From Xanthocytophaga agilis (GTDB taxonomy: Bacteria; Bacteroidota; Bacteroidia; Cytophagales; 172606-1), in the NCBI RefSeq assembly GCF_030068605.1, contig NZ_JASJOU010000002.1:248001-312000 (forward strand): a stretch of DNA of 64,000 bases, read 5' to 3'. Numbering within the stretch: the first letter of the stretch is position 1; every line of letters begins with the position of its first letter. The notes below the pieces were generated by a model. It was not told the origin of the DNA. It made no database searches and saw nothing but the letters and a program-made list of their open reading frames with translations. Shown one piece after another: positions 8,412-16,601 of this stretch. A program made the position numbers and the translations under genes.

Positions 8412-9221
8412 ATCAATACCTTCGCAAACAAAGTTGTCTGGATTACAGGAGCTTCCTCTGGAATAGGAGAAGCATTAGTATATGCACTGGCTCAGCAAGG
8501 GGCCAGACTGGTATTATCTGCCCGTCGAAAAACTGAATTGGATCGTGTAGCTCAACAAACTCAGTTACCTGCAGCACATATTCTTATATTGCCATTGGAT
8601 GTAGAACAAAGTGACACCTTTGATAAAGCTACACAGACTGTTATTCAAACATTCGGAAGAATTGACGTACTGATACTCAATGCAGGTATCAGCCAACGTT
8701 CCTTTATAAAGGATACCCCTTTAGCAGTAGACAGGCGTATTATGGAAATTAACTATTTTGGTATAGTAGGACTTGCCAAAACCGTATTACCAACATTTGT
8801 CAAACAGCAAAGCGGTCAGTTCATTGTTACAAGTAGTGTAGTAGGGTATATAGGAACACCTATGCGCTCTTCCTATGCAGCATCTAAACATGCTTTGCAT
8901 GGCTTCTTTGATTCTCTACGAGCTGAACACTGGAAAGACAAGATCAAAGTTACTATTGTATGTCCAGGATATATTAAAACGGCGATCTCCCTACATGCGA
9001 TTGATGAAAATGGGGAGCAATACAATAAAATGGATACAAACCAGGAGAAAGGTATGCAGCCAGATGTCTGTGCCAGGCATATACTAAAGGCTGTCAAAAA
9101 GAATAAAGAAGAGGTTTATATAGGAGGCAAAGAAATCCTTGGTATCTATATGAAGCGATTTTTTCCAACGTTGCTATCAAGAGTGATTCGTAAGTACAAT
9201 ATCAAAACCATTGACTCATAG
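8412..9221 (+). CDS. short-chain dehydrogenase/reductase, with non-canonical start
   Basis: This is a classical SDR: cofactor loop VVWITGASSGIGEAL near the N-terminus, NAG motif (LILNAGIS), and the SSVVGYIG...YAASK active site with Tyr155 and Lys159. A C-terminal CPGYIKTAIS follows. It resembles the DHRS7-like group that reduces steroid- or lipid-like carbonyls; the substrate is unknown. No ATG, GTG or TTG lies between 8337 and the conserved fold. I place the start at the ATC at 8412 (reads I-N-T-F-A-N-K-V-V-W), where homologs normally have Met. The TTG at 8334 sits in the previous terminator and before the likely promoter. Confidence 0.8.
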   Translation: MNTFANKVVWITGASSGIGEALVYALAQQGARLVLSARRKTELDRVAQQTQLPAAHILILPLDVEQSDTFDKATQTVIQTFGRIDVLILNAGISQRSFIKDTPLAVDRRIMEINYFGIVGLAKTVLPTFVKQQSGQFIVTSSVVGYIGTPMRSSYAASKHALHGFFDSLRAEHWKDKIKVTIVCPGYIKTAISLHAIDENGEQYNKMDTNQEKGMQPDVCARHILKAVKKNKEEVYIGGKEILGIYMKRFFPTLLSRVIRKYNIKTIDS

Positions 9222-9250
9222 AAAATTCAGTTGTGGTTCACTTGATCTGA

Positions 9251-9907
9251 TTAGTCTATATTCCATATTTCTCTGGTCAGATTGTATATTTCAACCGATT
9301 GTTCCTGATTCATTGCCAGATGACATTTGTATCCATCCGCTATCTGGATTTCCTTTAGAAACCAGTTATCTCCTTCCAGGTAAGTAAAATCAGTTTGAAT
9401 CTGAAAGCTTTGTAAAGGAATATACATCCCTTTGCCATTGGCTTTCAACACAGCTTCTTTTTGTGTCCAGTATACATAAAATGCAGTTTGTTGGTCTACA
9501 GCATTTTCTATTCTCATCCATTCATCCATACTCATCTGACTTTTGAAATCCTCAGGCCTTACTGCAATCATTCGTTCCAGATCAATTCCTACTTTTCCAT
9601 ACCGGGTATAGGCAATGATGGCAAAATCTTCTGAATGAGCAATATTAAAATCCATATCTAAATCAGGCACAAAAGGTCTGCGAAAATCTGTATATGTTAT
9701 CTCAGATAGTTTGGCATGGCTAGAATCCTCTTTTTGTAACGCCTTATATAAAAGAACTTTTCCTGCAAGTGATAAATAAGCATCCCGTTTTATTTTATAA
9801 CTCAACACTTGTTTTTGCATGGTATCAGAGAGATAAGGCAGCCAATAAAAATAAGCCTCTTCTGAAACATAGCTGGAAGAACAATCTGCATACAAAATAG
9901 TAATCAT
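9251..9907 (-). CDS. 4'-phosphopantetheinyl transferase, Sfp type
   Basis: The 218-residue protein has the three family motifs: FNIAHSEDFAIIAY (residues 87-100), GIDLERM (107-113, Mg-binding Asp and Glu) and WTQKEAVLKANGKG (147-160, catalytic Glu/Lys). Such enzymes move the phosphopantetheine arm of CoA onto carrier proteins of NRPS and PKS enzymes. It lies head-to-head with the NRPS gene, so the NRPS carrier domain (Ser about residue 1156) is the obvious partner. The ATG at 9907 is preferred over a TTG at 9934. It converges on the SDR gene with only 29 nt between them. Confidence 0.9.
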   Translation of the reverse strand: MITILYADCSSSYVSEEAYFYWLPYLSDTMQKQVLSYKIKRDAYLSLAGKVLLYKALQKEDSSHAKLSEITYTDFRRPFVPDLDMDFNIAHSEDFAIIAYTRYGKVGIDLERMIAVRPEDFKSQMSMDEWMRIENAVDQQTAFYVYWTQKEAVLKANGKGMYIPLQSFQIQTDFTYLEGDNWFLKEIQIADGYKCHLAMNQEQSVEIYNLTREIWNID

Positions 9908-10250
9908 ATGTAACTCATACTTATGTGATAACAATGGTATCTATTCTCAAACACTGAATAAACATAAAGTACTGCCTATCAAGCAACTACACCTAATTCA
10001 CGGAAATATATTATTTACCACCATACGCTGGAGGTTATACTGAAACAAATCCATTCCTTCCTATGTAAGCCTTAATCATATATAATAGTAACTCCCTCTC
10101 TCCTTTTCATAGCCAATATTCTTGTAACAGCTCTTCTTCTTCTGTTACAGGTCACAATCTGTCTGGTTACACAAACAATATGTTTTTAGTTTACATTTTG
10201 CGGTTACTATTCACGCTATCAGTAGGATATAACAAAAATCCTATTTTTCT
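9908..10250. other. 343-bp divergent control region of the PPTase and NRPS genes
   Basis: It holds an inverted repeat TGTAACAG (10123-10130) / CTGTTACA (10142-10149) with an 11-nt loop. This may be an operator or a short hairpin. A 70-codon frame at 10180-10392 overlaps the NRPS start in another frame and is not called. No consensus promoter was found. Confidence 0.45.
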
Positions 10251-13200
10251 ATGCAAAATACGCCAGCTTTGGAAAGCAATGATCTCATTGCGACTAATCA
10301 TTCTTTACATAATCTTTCTACTGTCTCAGCCAATAATACACAGTCTTCCCATCATCCAACATGTGTACTTATTGGAGAAGGAGCATTGTTAGCTCAATGT
10401 GCCCGGTTATTACTAGAAAATGAATTTTCCATTATTCAGATCATCTCTGCAGATAAGCAGATACAAAATTTTGCACATGAATTAAACCTTCCTGTTTCAA
10501 ACTCGTTTCATACACTCTCCGAATTTATAGAAAAACATTCAGTAGATTATCTTTTTAGTATCATTAATCACCACATTATACCTGAAAGAACCCTTTCACG
10601 TGTTAAAAAACTGGCAATTAATTATCATGATGGCCCGCTTCCAAAATATGCAGGTTTACATGCCACCTACTGGGCTCTACTAAACAAAGAAAAAAAACAT
10701 GGTATTACCTGGCATGTAATAGAACCAGGTATTGATACAGGGGCTATTCTTACACAACATCTGGTTGACATTGATCCGGATGAAACATCCTTTACACTTA
10801 ATATAAAATGTTTTGAAGGTGCATTTCATGCTTTTTCTGAATTAGTAAACGCTATACGGCAAAATCAGCTTGTCTTTACTCAACAAGATCCACAAGCCAG
10901 ATCTTATTTTGGTACCGACAAACGTCCGCCCTATAGTGGTATTCTTTCCTGGAACCAGGAGGCAACAACCATTGAACTGCTATGTAGAGCATCTGATTTT
11001 GGATTTTATATCAATCCGCTGGGTTTGCCTAAAATTGCACTAGACAATACTTTTATCTTGGTGCGTAAGTGTCAGATAGCAGAAAAACAGTCAATAAGTT
11101 TACCAGGAACCCTTGTAGCCTTATCAGAGGATACAATAACCATAGCTACATCGACTCAGGATATTGTATTGTCTCAATTCTCAACAATAGATGGTCAAAA
11201 CCTTAGTGTTTCTCAGCTAAAAGATAAATATAAAGTAAAAGAAGGCTCTCAATTACCAGAAATTACAACTCAAGCTATTCAGAGAATTACAGAGATAGAC
11301 TCTCAGATTGCCAAATTTCAAAATTATTGGGTAAAGAAATTAACAGATCTTCAACCCACATCTCTTCCATTCGCCTCTCGTCTTCCACTGACAGGGATCA
11401 ATTCAGATCGGCCTCATATTGTATCAATACCCCTTTCTGACTTTACCAAAGACTTTCTTACTGCTTACCAAAATAATTCGCAAAGTACCCATTTCTTAGT
11501 ATCTGCGTACCTGTTGTATCTGGCACGGATTACAGGTAATACACAAATACAGGTGGGTTTTAGTACAACTCATTTACTTACCAAACTTCATGAATTGCCT
11601 GATTTTTTTGCCACTACACTTCCATTTCAGGTAGATATTGACTCACAAAGTGACTTTGAACCTATCTATAATGCAACCCAAAAAGAATTAACCCGCGTTT
11701 TCAAATCAGAGACGTATGCTCTGGATGTAACAACACGTTATTCGACACTTCGCAATAAAAATGAAATAAAAGAAAATCCATTATATCCGGTTGTAGTTGT
11801 TAACGCGCAGAAACATCCTGAGAATTACCTGCAGTTAGGAAGAGATCTGACAGTTTGGATAACAGAGGAGGATCAATCTGTCCATCTGGTGGCAAATCCC
11901 TCTAAACTAGATCTCACGACAGTAGAACGAATCAGCAATCAGTTTGCTACCTTGTTACAGGAACTGATCCGGAATCTGCATGAACCTGTAAGTCAACATA
12001 CTCTCCTTTCTGTACCAGAGCAGTATCAGATACTTGTTGAGTGGAATGCCACAAAAAAAGACTATGAGACAAACATCTGTATGCACCAACTGGTTGAACA
12101 GCAAGCCGCACGTACACCCAATGCAGTAGCTGTTATCTTTGACAATACCCAACTGACCTATGCTCAATTAAATGAGAAAGCAAACCAACTGGCTCATCTG
12201 CTTATATTACATGGTGCCGCACCAGAAGTGCTGGTAGGTATATGCATGGAAAAATCGCTGGAAATGGTCATTGGCGTACTGGGAATTCAAAAAGCAGGTG
12301 CGGCCTATGTTCCTCTGGAACCTACGGCCCCCAAAGACAGACTAGGAATTGTACTTAACGATTTACAGTTAACACTTCTTATTACTCAGGAAAAACTCAA
12401 ATATAAGTTTGACACCTACGATTTTACAACCATTGCAGTAGATGGAGAGACCGAGAAACTAAAGGCGCAACGGACCAGTAATCCTATAAGTTTTGTCACT
12501 TCTGATAATCTGGCCTACATTATTTATACATCAGGGTCTACAGGTATTCCCAAAGGAGTAATGGTGCGCCACAAGCCAGCTATCAATCTAATTGAATGGG
12601 TAAACAATACCTTTCAGATGGGAGCTTCCGATAGGGTCTTGTTTGTTAACTCTCTTGGGTTTGACTTATCAGTATATGATATTTTTGGAATGCTGGCAGC
12701 AGGAGGTTCGGTTCGTATTGCGTCCAAGACCGAATTACAAAATCCCCAGCAACTATTGGAAATTCTTTATCAGGAACCTATTACACTCTGGAACTCTGCT
12801 CCTGCTACTCTAAGCCAGTTGCTGCCATTCAGTAGTATTGTAGAACAACCAACAACAACCTCATTACGGTTAGCCTTTCTAAGTGGTGACTGGATACCAT
12901 TGGCTATGCCCGGCTGGATCACACAGCATTTTACCAATACACAGGTAGTAAGTCTGGGAGGAGCTACAGAAGCAACTGTATGGTCCAACTATTTCTTAAT
13001 TCCCCGTCAACTGGATGAACAATGGGTAAGTATTCCGTATGGGTATCCAATACAGAATGCTAAATATCACATTCTTGATTCGAATTTACAGCCTGTACCT
13101 CCGGGAGTAGCAGAAGAACTTTACATTGGAGGACAGTGTCTGGCAGAAGGCTACTTTAAACGCCCCGAACTAAATCAGGAAAAGTTTATTCGAGACCCAT

Positions 13201-14732
13201 TCAGTAATGATTCCAGTGCTCGGCTTTACAAAACAGGTGATTTGGCTCGTTATATGCCAGATGGCAATATCGAGTTTTTAGGACGTAAAGATCATCAGGT
13301 TAAGATACGCGGCTATCGGATTGAATTAGGTGAAATTGAAGCAGTTCTCACTGAGCATCCCAACATACAGGAAATTTTAACAATTGCTCAGCCGGATGCT
13401 TCCGGAAATAAACGTTTGATAGCCTATGTTGTTCTCAAATCGGCTCAGGGAACTGCGTCAGCCGACCTGAGAGCATTCCTAAAAGATAAATTGCCGGAGT
13501 ATATGGTTCCTTCCCTATTTGTATTTCTGGATGCCATGCCTCTAAACCCAAGTGGTAAAATAGATCGCAAAGCACTACCTGCCCCTTCTGAACAGGAAGA
13601 TACCCAGAATGAATATGTACCACCCCGCTCTCCTTCTGAATATCTGGTAGCTGAACTCTGGTCAAAAATACTACAACGTTCCAGAATCAGCATACATGAC
13701 AATTTCTTTGAAATCGGTGGACACTCACTATTAGGTGTACAATTCATTTCACAACTCAGTCAGAAAACAGGTAAAAATCTGCCTTTGTCATTGTTATTCT
13801 CAAATCCTACTATTACTCTTTTTGCCAGATTTTTAGAAGAGAATATGCAGGACTCAGTCTGGAACTCATTGGTTTCCATACAGCCCAATGGCCATAAACC
13901 GCCATTGTATTGTATACATCCTGTTACAGGAGGTGTTGAATATGTCAATAAACTCGTAGCGTACCTGGATACAGATCAACCTGTTTATGGCTTACAGGCT
14001 GTTGGAATGAATGGAACAGATATTCCACTCGAATGCGCCTATACTATGGCAGATCATTACCTGAAACTAATTTTAACCCAGCAACCTGTAGGCCCTTATC
14101 ATCTGGCAGGCTATTCTATAGGAGGGTTAGTTGCTTACGAAATTGCGATCAGATTACGAGAAATGGGTAAAGAAGTACCAACATTAATTCTTTTTGATAC
14201 TTATCCAGCCAGAAAGCGCCGAATTGCCAAGTATAAACATGTAGGCTTGAAGTATATATTCAAAAGCTGGAAAAATCAGTTATTCTCACCCCGTATTCCA
14301 TTCAAACAAAAGTGGAGCATTGTGGGTGATATACGGCAGATGCATCTGGATTTTCTAAATACGGTAGCCATTCATTTTAATCTTCCGGCTCGTAATGCCC
14401 AACAGGAGCTTGATGAAAATATTGGAGATGAATATGTAACACGGGAAGAAGTTCTTCGGGCTTCATGGAAAGCAGGAAGAAACTACCAGCATAAAGACTA
14501 TGATGGCAATGTTGTATTTATACGTGCCAAGAACAATGTAGCCAAGTATCTCTCCAATTCAGATTTTGGCTGGAAAAAACATATTACCTCTAATCTTAGT
14601 ATTTATGAGATTGATGGTAATCATTTCTCTCTGTTTAAAAATGAAAACAGTCTTACTCAGATAGGCAACATTGTTCAATCTGAACTAAATAAATCTGCTT
14701 TAACTCATACTCCTCAGGAAATTCTAGCCTGA
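10251..14732 (+). CDS. single-module NRPS: formyltransferase, half C domain, A (Cys-like), T, TE
   Basis: The 1493-residue synthetase reads, in order: a formyltransferase domain (about 35-330) with the N-x-H...D triad at Asn124, His126 and Asp162 and its C-terminal subdomain; about 240 residues matching only the C-terminal half of a condensation domain, without HHxxxDG; an adenylation domain (about 600-1105) with IIYTSGSTGIPKG, LGGATEATVW, KTGDLARY and NPSGKIDRKAL; a carrier domain with DNFFEIGGHSLLG (Ser about 1156); and a thioesterase with GYSIGG (about 1287) and a late GNHF histidine. My reading of the specificity code is D-L-Y-N-F-S-L-V-W-K, close to the cysteine code DLYNLSLIWK. The expected product is therefore a released N-formyl-cysteine-type compound. 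A DUF418 membrane protein follows and a PPTase gene is divergent. Confidence 0.9.
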   Translation: MQNTPALESNDLIATNHSLHNLSTVSANNTQSSHHPTCVLIGEGALLAQCARLLLENEFSIIQIISADKQIQNFAHELNLPVSNSFHTLSEFIEKHSVDYLFSIINHHIIPERTLSRVKKLAINYHDGPLPKYAGLHATYWALLNKEKKHGITWHVIEPGIDTGAILTQHLVDIDPDETSFTLNIKCFEGAFHAFSELVNAIRQNQLVFTQQDPQARSYFGTDKRPPYSGILSWNQEATTIELLCRASDFGFYINPLGLPKIALDNTFILVRKCQIAEKQSISLPGTLVALSEDTITIATSTQDIVLSQFSTIDGQNLSVSQLKDKYKVKEGSQLPEITTQAIQRITEIDSQIAKFQNYWVKKLTDLQPTSLPFASRLPLTGINSDRPHIVSIPLSDFTKDFLTAYQNNSQSTHFLVSAYLLYLARITGNTQIQVGFSTTHLLTKLHELPDFFATTLPFQVDIDSQSDFEPIYNATQKELTRVFKSETYALDVTTRYSTLRNKNEIKENPLYPVVVVNAQKHPENYLQLGRDLTVWITEEDQSVHLVANPSKLDLTTVERISNQFATLLQELIRNLHEPVSQHTLLSVPEQYQILVEWNATKKDYETNICMHQLVEQQAARTPNAVAVIFDNTQLTYAQLNEKANQLAHLLILHGAAPEVLVGICMEKSLEMVIGVLGIQKAGAAYVPLEPTAPKDRLGIVLNDLQLTLLITQEKLKYKFDTYDFTTIAVDGETEKLKAQRTSNPISFVTSDNLAYIIYTSGSTGIPKGVMVRHKPAINLIEWVNNTFQMGASDRVLFVNSLGFDLSVYDIFGMLAAGGSVRIASKTELQNPQQLLEILYQEPITLWNSAPATLSQLLPFSSIVEQPTTTSLRLAFLSGDWIPLAMPGWITQHFTNTQVVSLGGATEATVWSNYFLIPRQLDEQWVSIPYGYPIQNAKYHILDSNLQPVPPGVAEELYIGGQCLAEGYFKRPELNQEKFIRDPFSNDSSARLYKTGDLARYMPDGNIEFLGRKDHQVKIRGYRIELGEIEAVLTEHPNIQEILTIAQPDASGNKRLIAYVVLKSAQGTASADLRAFLKDKLPEYMVPSLFVFLDAMPLNPSGKIDRKALPAPSEQEDTQNEYVPPRSPSEYLVAELWSKILQRSRISIHDNFFEIGGHSLLGVQFISQLSQKTGKNLPLSLLFSNPTITLFARFLEENMQDSVWNSLVSIQPNGHKPPLYCIHPVTGGVEYVNKLVAYLDTDQPVYGLQAVGMNGTDIPLECAYTMADHYLKLILTQQPVGPYHLAGYSIGGLVAYEIAIRLREMGKEVPTLILFDTYPARKRRIAKYKHVGLKYIFKSWKNQLFSPRIPFKQKWSIVGDIRQMHLDFLNTVAIHFNLPARNAQQELDENIGDEYVTREEVLRASWKAGRNYQHKDYDGNVVFIRAKNNVAKYLSNSDFGWKKHITSNLSIYEIDGNHFSLFKNENSLTQIGNIVQSELNKSALTHTPQEILA

Positions 14733-14741
14733 GAAAAGTAG

Positions 14742-14775
14742 CCACTGGCTATAACTTTCAGCATATAGCCAGTGG
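14742..14775 (+). terminator. hairpin between NRPS and DUF418 genes
   Basis: Perfect 12-bp arms (14742-14753 and 14764-14775) with a 10-nt loop, 10 nt after the NRPS stop codon. There is only a weak T-run, so it may attenuate or stabilise the mRNA rather than fully terminate. Confidence 0.6.
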
Positions 14776-14811
14776 TTGTTCCCATTCTACCTATACTCTA
14801 TCCAACTCTCT

Positions 14812-16050
14812 ATGCTCACAAAAATTCTTGCTATTCCGAGTCAGCCTCCGTCCAGTATTCAGGCAGTTGTATCTCCATTGTCGATTACACGTATTCCACT
14901 AATAGATATACTGAGAGGATATGCCTTATTTGGTATCTTTCTTGTTCGAATGGTTGAAGTATACTCAGGCTGGACTACGGGAAAAGCTTCTACCCTACCG
15001 ACAGCTCATACTGACATGCTACTGCATCAACTGGTTGCATTCTTTGCGATTGGAAAGTTCAGAGCCTTATTCTCTCTGTTGTTTGGCTTAAGCTTTTATC
15101 TTCAGTTACAAAAATTCGAACAGAAAGGTCTTTCCTTTACACAGAATTTCCTAAAACGTCTGGGTGTACTCTTTCTGTTTGGATTAGTACATACTTATCT
15201 GCTCTGGTCAGGCGATATATTGCGCTGGTATGCTTTTGCCGGATTAATTCTGATTCCACTCTATAAACTACCTACACGTGCTCTCTTCTTTGCAGGAGCA
15301 GTTCTGGTAGTAACTCCTAATATTGCAGAAGATCTATATCATCAATTGTCTGTTGATACAACATCCGCCAAACCGGATGAGGCATTGGCTGTATATACCT
15401 TAACAAGTACACATTCCTATTGGGAAATGCTCAAAGCCAACTTTATCATTGTCAATGCAGAATGGATGAACTTTGTGGCTAATTTATGTCATGTATTAGT
15501 CATTACAGGTTACTTTTTGTTAGGCGTATGGGTAGGCCGATTACAATTGTTTATTCCCGGCCAGTGGAAAAAACAATATCTGAACCACAAGCAGGAAATT
15601 TTTAAGCTGGCAATTGTTCTATTCAGTGCTGCGATTATAGCAGGAATTATCACTGTAGGAGCATTAGTTTATGCAGGAGTATCTATCAAGTCGCTTTTTG
15701 CTCAGGATGGACTTTTCAGAGTTATTCTATTCCATAGCAAAACGCCATTCATTGTACTGTCACATATTGTGGGCATATATATTCTGTTGCAGATTCCTTT
15801 CCTGCAAAAACAACTGTCTGTGTTAGCCTATGCAGGACGTATGACACTGACAAACTACATTATGCAGTCCATGTTTGGAATACTCATCTTTTATGGAATT
15901 GGTCTAGGTTTTTGGGGAACAGTAGGTCCAACGTATTGTATTCCTCTTACATTAGGCTTGTTTCTGCTTCAGGTATGGGGTAGTAAACTTTATCTGTCCT
16001 ATTTTAAATCAGGACCACTGGAATATATTTGGCGGATTCTTCTACGATAA
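14812..16050 (+). CDS. DUF418 (YeiB-like) membrane protein, copy 1
   Basis: The 412-residue protein shows the DUF418 pattern: an N-terminal IDILRGYALFGIFLVRMVE, then FRALFSLLFGLSFYLQLQ, RLGVLFLFGLVHTYLLWSGDIL, and the C-terminal signature GPLEYIWRILL. It has about 9-10 membrane segments. The fold is related to membrane acyltransferases (acyltransferase 3/HGSNAT-like), but no reaction is proven. The ATG at 14812 is preferred; a longer frame from TTG 14776 would start inside the hairpin. It follows the NRPS by 79 nt in the same direction, so it may export or modify the NRPS product. A second, clearly related copy lies at 35160-36428. Confidence 0.85.
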   Translation: MLTKILAIPSQPPSSIQAVVSPLSITRIPLIDILRGYALFGIFLVRMVEVYSGWTTGKASTLPTAHTDMLLHQLVAFFAIGKFRALFSLLFGLSFYLQLQKFEQKGLSFTQNFLKRLGVLFLFGLVHTYLLWSGDILRWYAFAGLILIPLYKLPTRALFFAGAVLVVTPNIAEDLYHQLSVDTTSAKPDEALAVYTLTSTHSYWEMLKANFIIVNAEWMNFVANLCHVLVITGYFLLGVWVGRLQLFIPGQWKKQYLNHKQEIFKLAIVLFSAAIIAGIITVGALVYAGVSIKSLFAQDGLFRVILFHSKTPFIVLSHIVGIYILLQIPFLQKQLSVLAYAGRMTLTNYIMQSMFGILIFYGIGLGFWGTVGPTYCIPLTLGLFLLQVWGSKLYLSYFKSGPLEYIWRILLR

Positions 16051-16131
16051 AGACATGCTTGTAATACTATAGGTTGCACGATTTTTTATAAATAATACTG
16101 TTGTATGCATAAGTAGATGCAATCTGAAAGT

Positions 16132-16186
16132 TTGAACCGAATTCAACATAAATAATTTATGTTGAATTCGGTTCAACTATTTTTTA
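16132..16186 (+). terminator. very long hairpin terminator after DUF418 copy 1
   Basis: Perfect 22-bp arms (16132-16153 and 16155-16176) surround one central base and are followed by CTATTTTTTA. It closes the NRPS-DUF418 unit. Confidence 0.8.
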
Positions 16187-16199
16187 TGTGGTGAAATCT

Positions 16200-16390
16200 G
16201 TTCAAAAACAATTCTTGCGGTTTGTTTCGCTCAAAATAAATTGTTGTGGTTTATTCAACGCATAGGCAAATTTGTGGTAAACTCCAAGCGAAAAACTATT
16301 TTGACACCAGTATGTCGATCGCTTCGTAAATCGACATTGTGAGCATAATTATGCTCAGCAGAAAGTTTTGAACCAAACTACACTCAACAG
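16200..16390. repeat. non-coding palindrome-rich segment, repeat-like copy A
   Basis: This segment shares CTTGCGGTTTGTT (16214-16226) and CAAACTACACTCAA (16374-16387) in the same order with 38606-38722. It also has an ATGTCGAT...ATCGACAT hairpin (16313-16338) and an 18-bp perfect palindrome (16340-16357). No coding frame is evident. It may be a decayed interspersed element. The rest of the gap up to 16542 shows nothing I can name. Confidence 0.4.
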
Positions 16391-16542
16391 AAAATTTCTG
16401 TATAACTCTGCTCAAGCATTCTTATTTTCCGGAAAGCATATCACACAGAAAAATAAAACATTTTACTACAAATACTTATACCTGAAATAGTACCCCACAA
16501 CATGAATTGATATACATTTTGAGGAAGATCTGTTTCATTAAG

Positions 16543-16572
16543 TAAAAAGCCTGACGTAGATAGTCAGGCTTT
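16543..16572 (-). terminator. terminator of the HEAT/DUF4132 gene
   Basis: AAAGCCTGAC (16546-16555) pairs with GTCAGGCTTT (16563-16572). A T-run follows on the minus strand, 30 nt after the stop codon. Confidence 0.85.
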
Positions 16573-16601
16573 ACAATATAACTCAACGTTTATCATTCAG
16601 C

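Noticed and set aside
8321..8536. 71-codon frame over the SDR 5' region
   Set aside because: It begins inside a terminator arm and overlaps the SDR in another frame.
10251..12000. Reading the NRPS front as a stand-alone Fmt gene plus a complete condensation domain
   Set aside because: One uninterrupted frame covers it, and the segment has no HHxxxDG motif, so it is a fused formyltransferase with a half C domain.
16132..16390. Insertion sequence or transposon end
   Set aside because: There is no transposase frame and no clear terminal repeat or target duplication; only short shared blocks remain.
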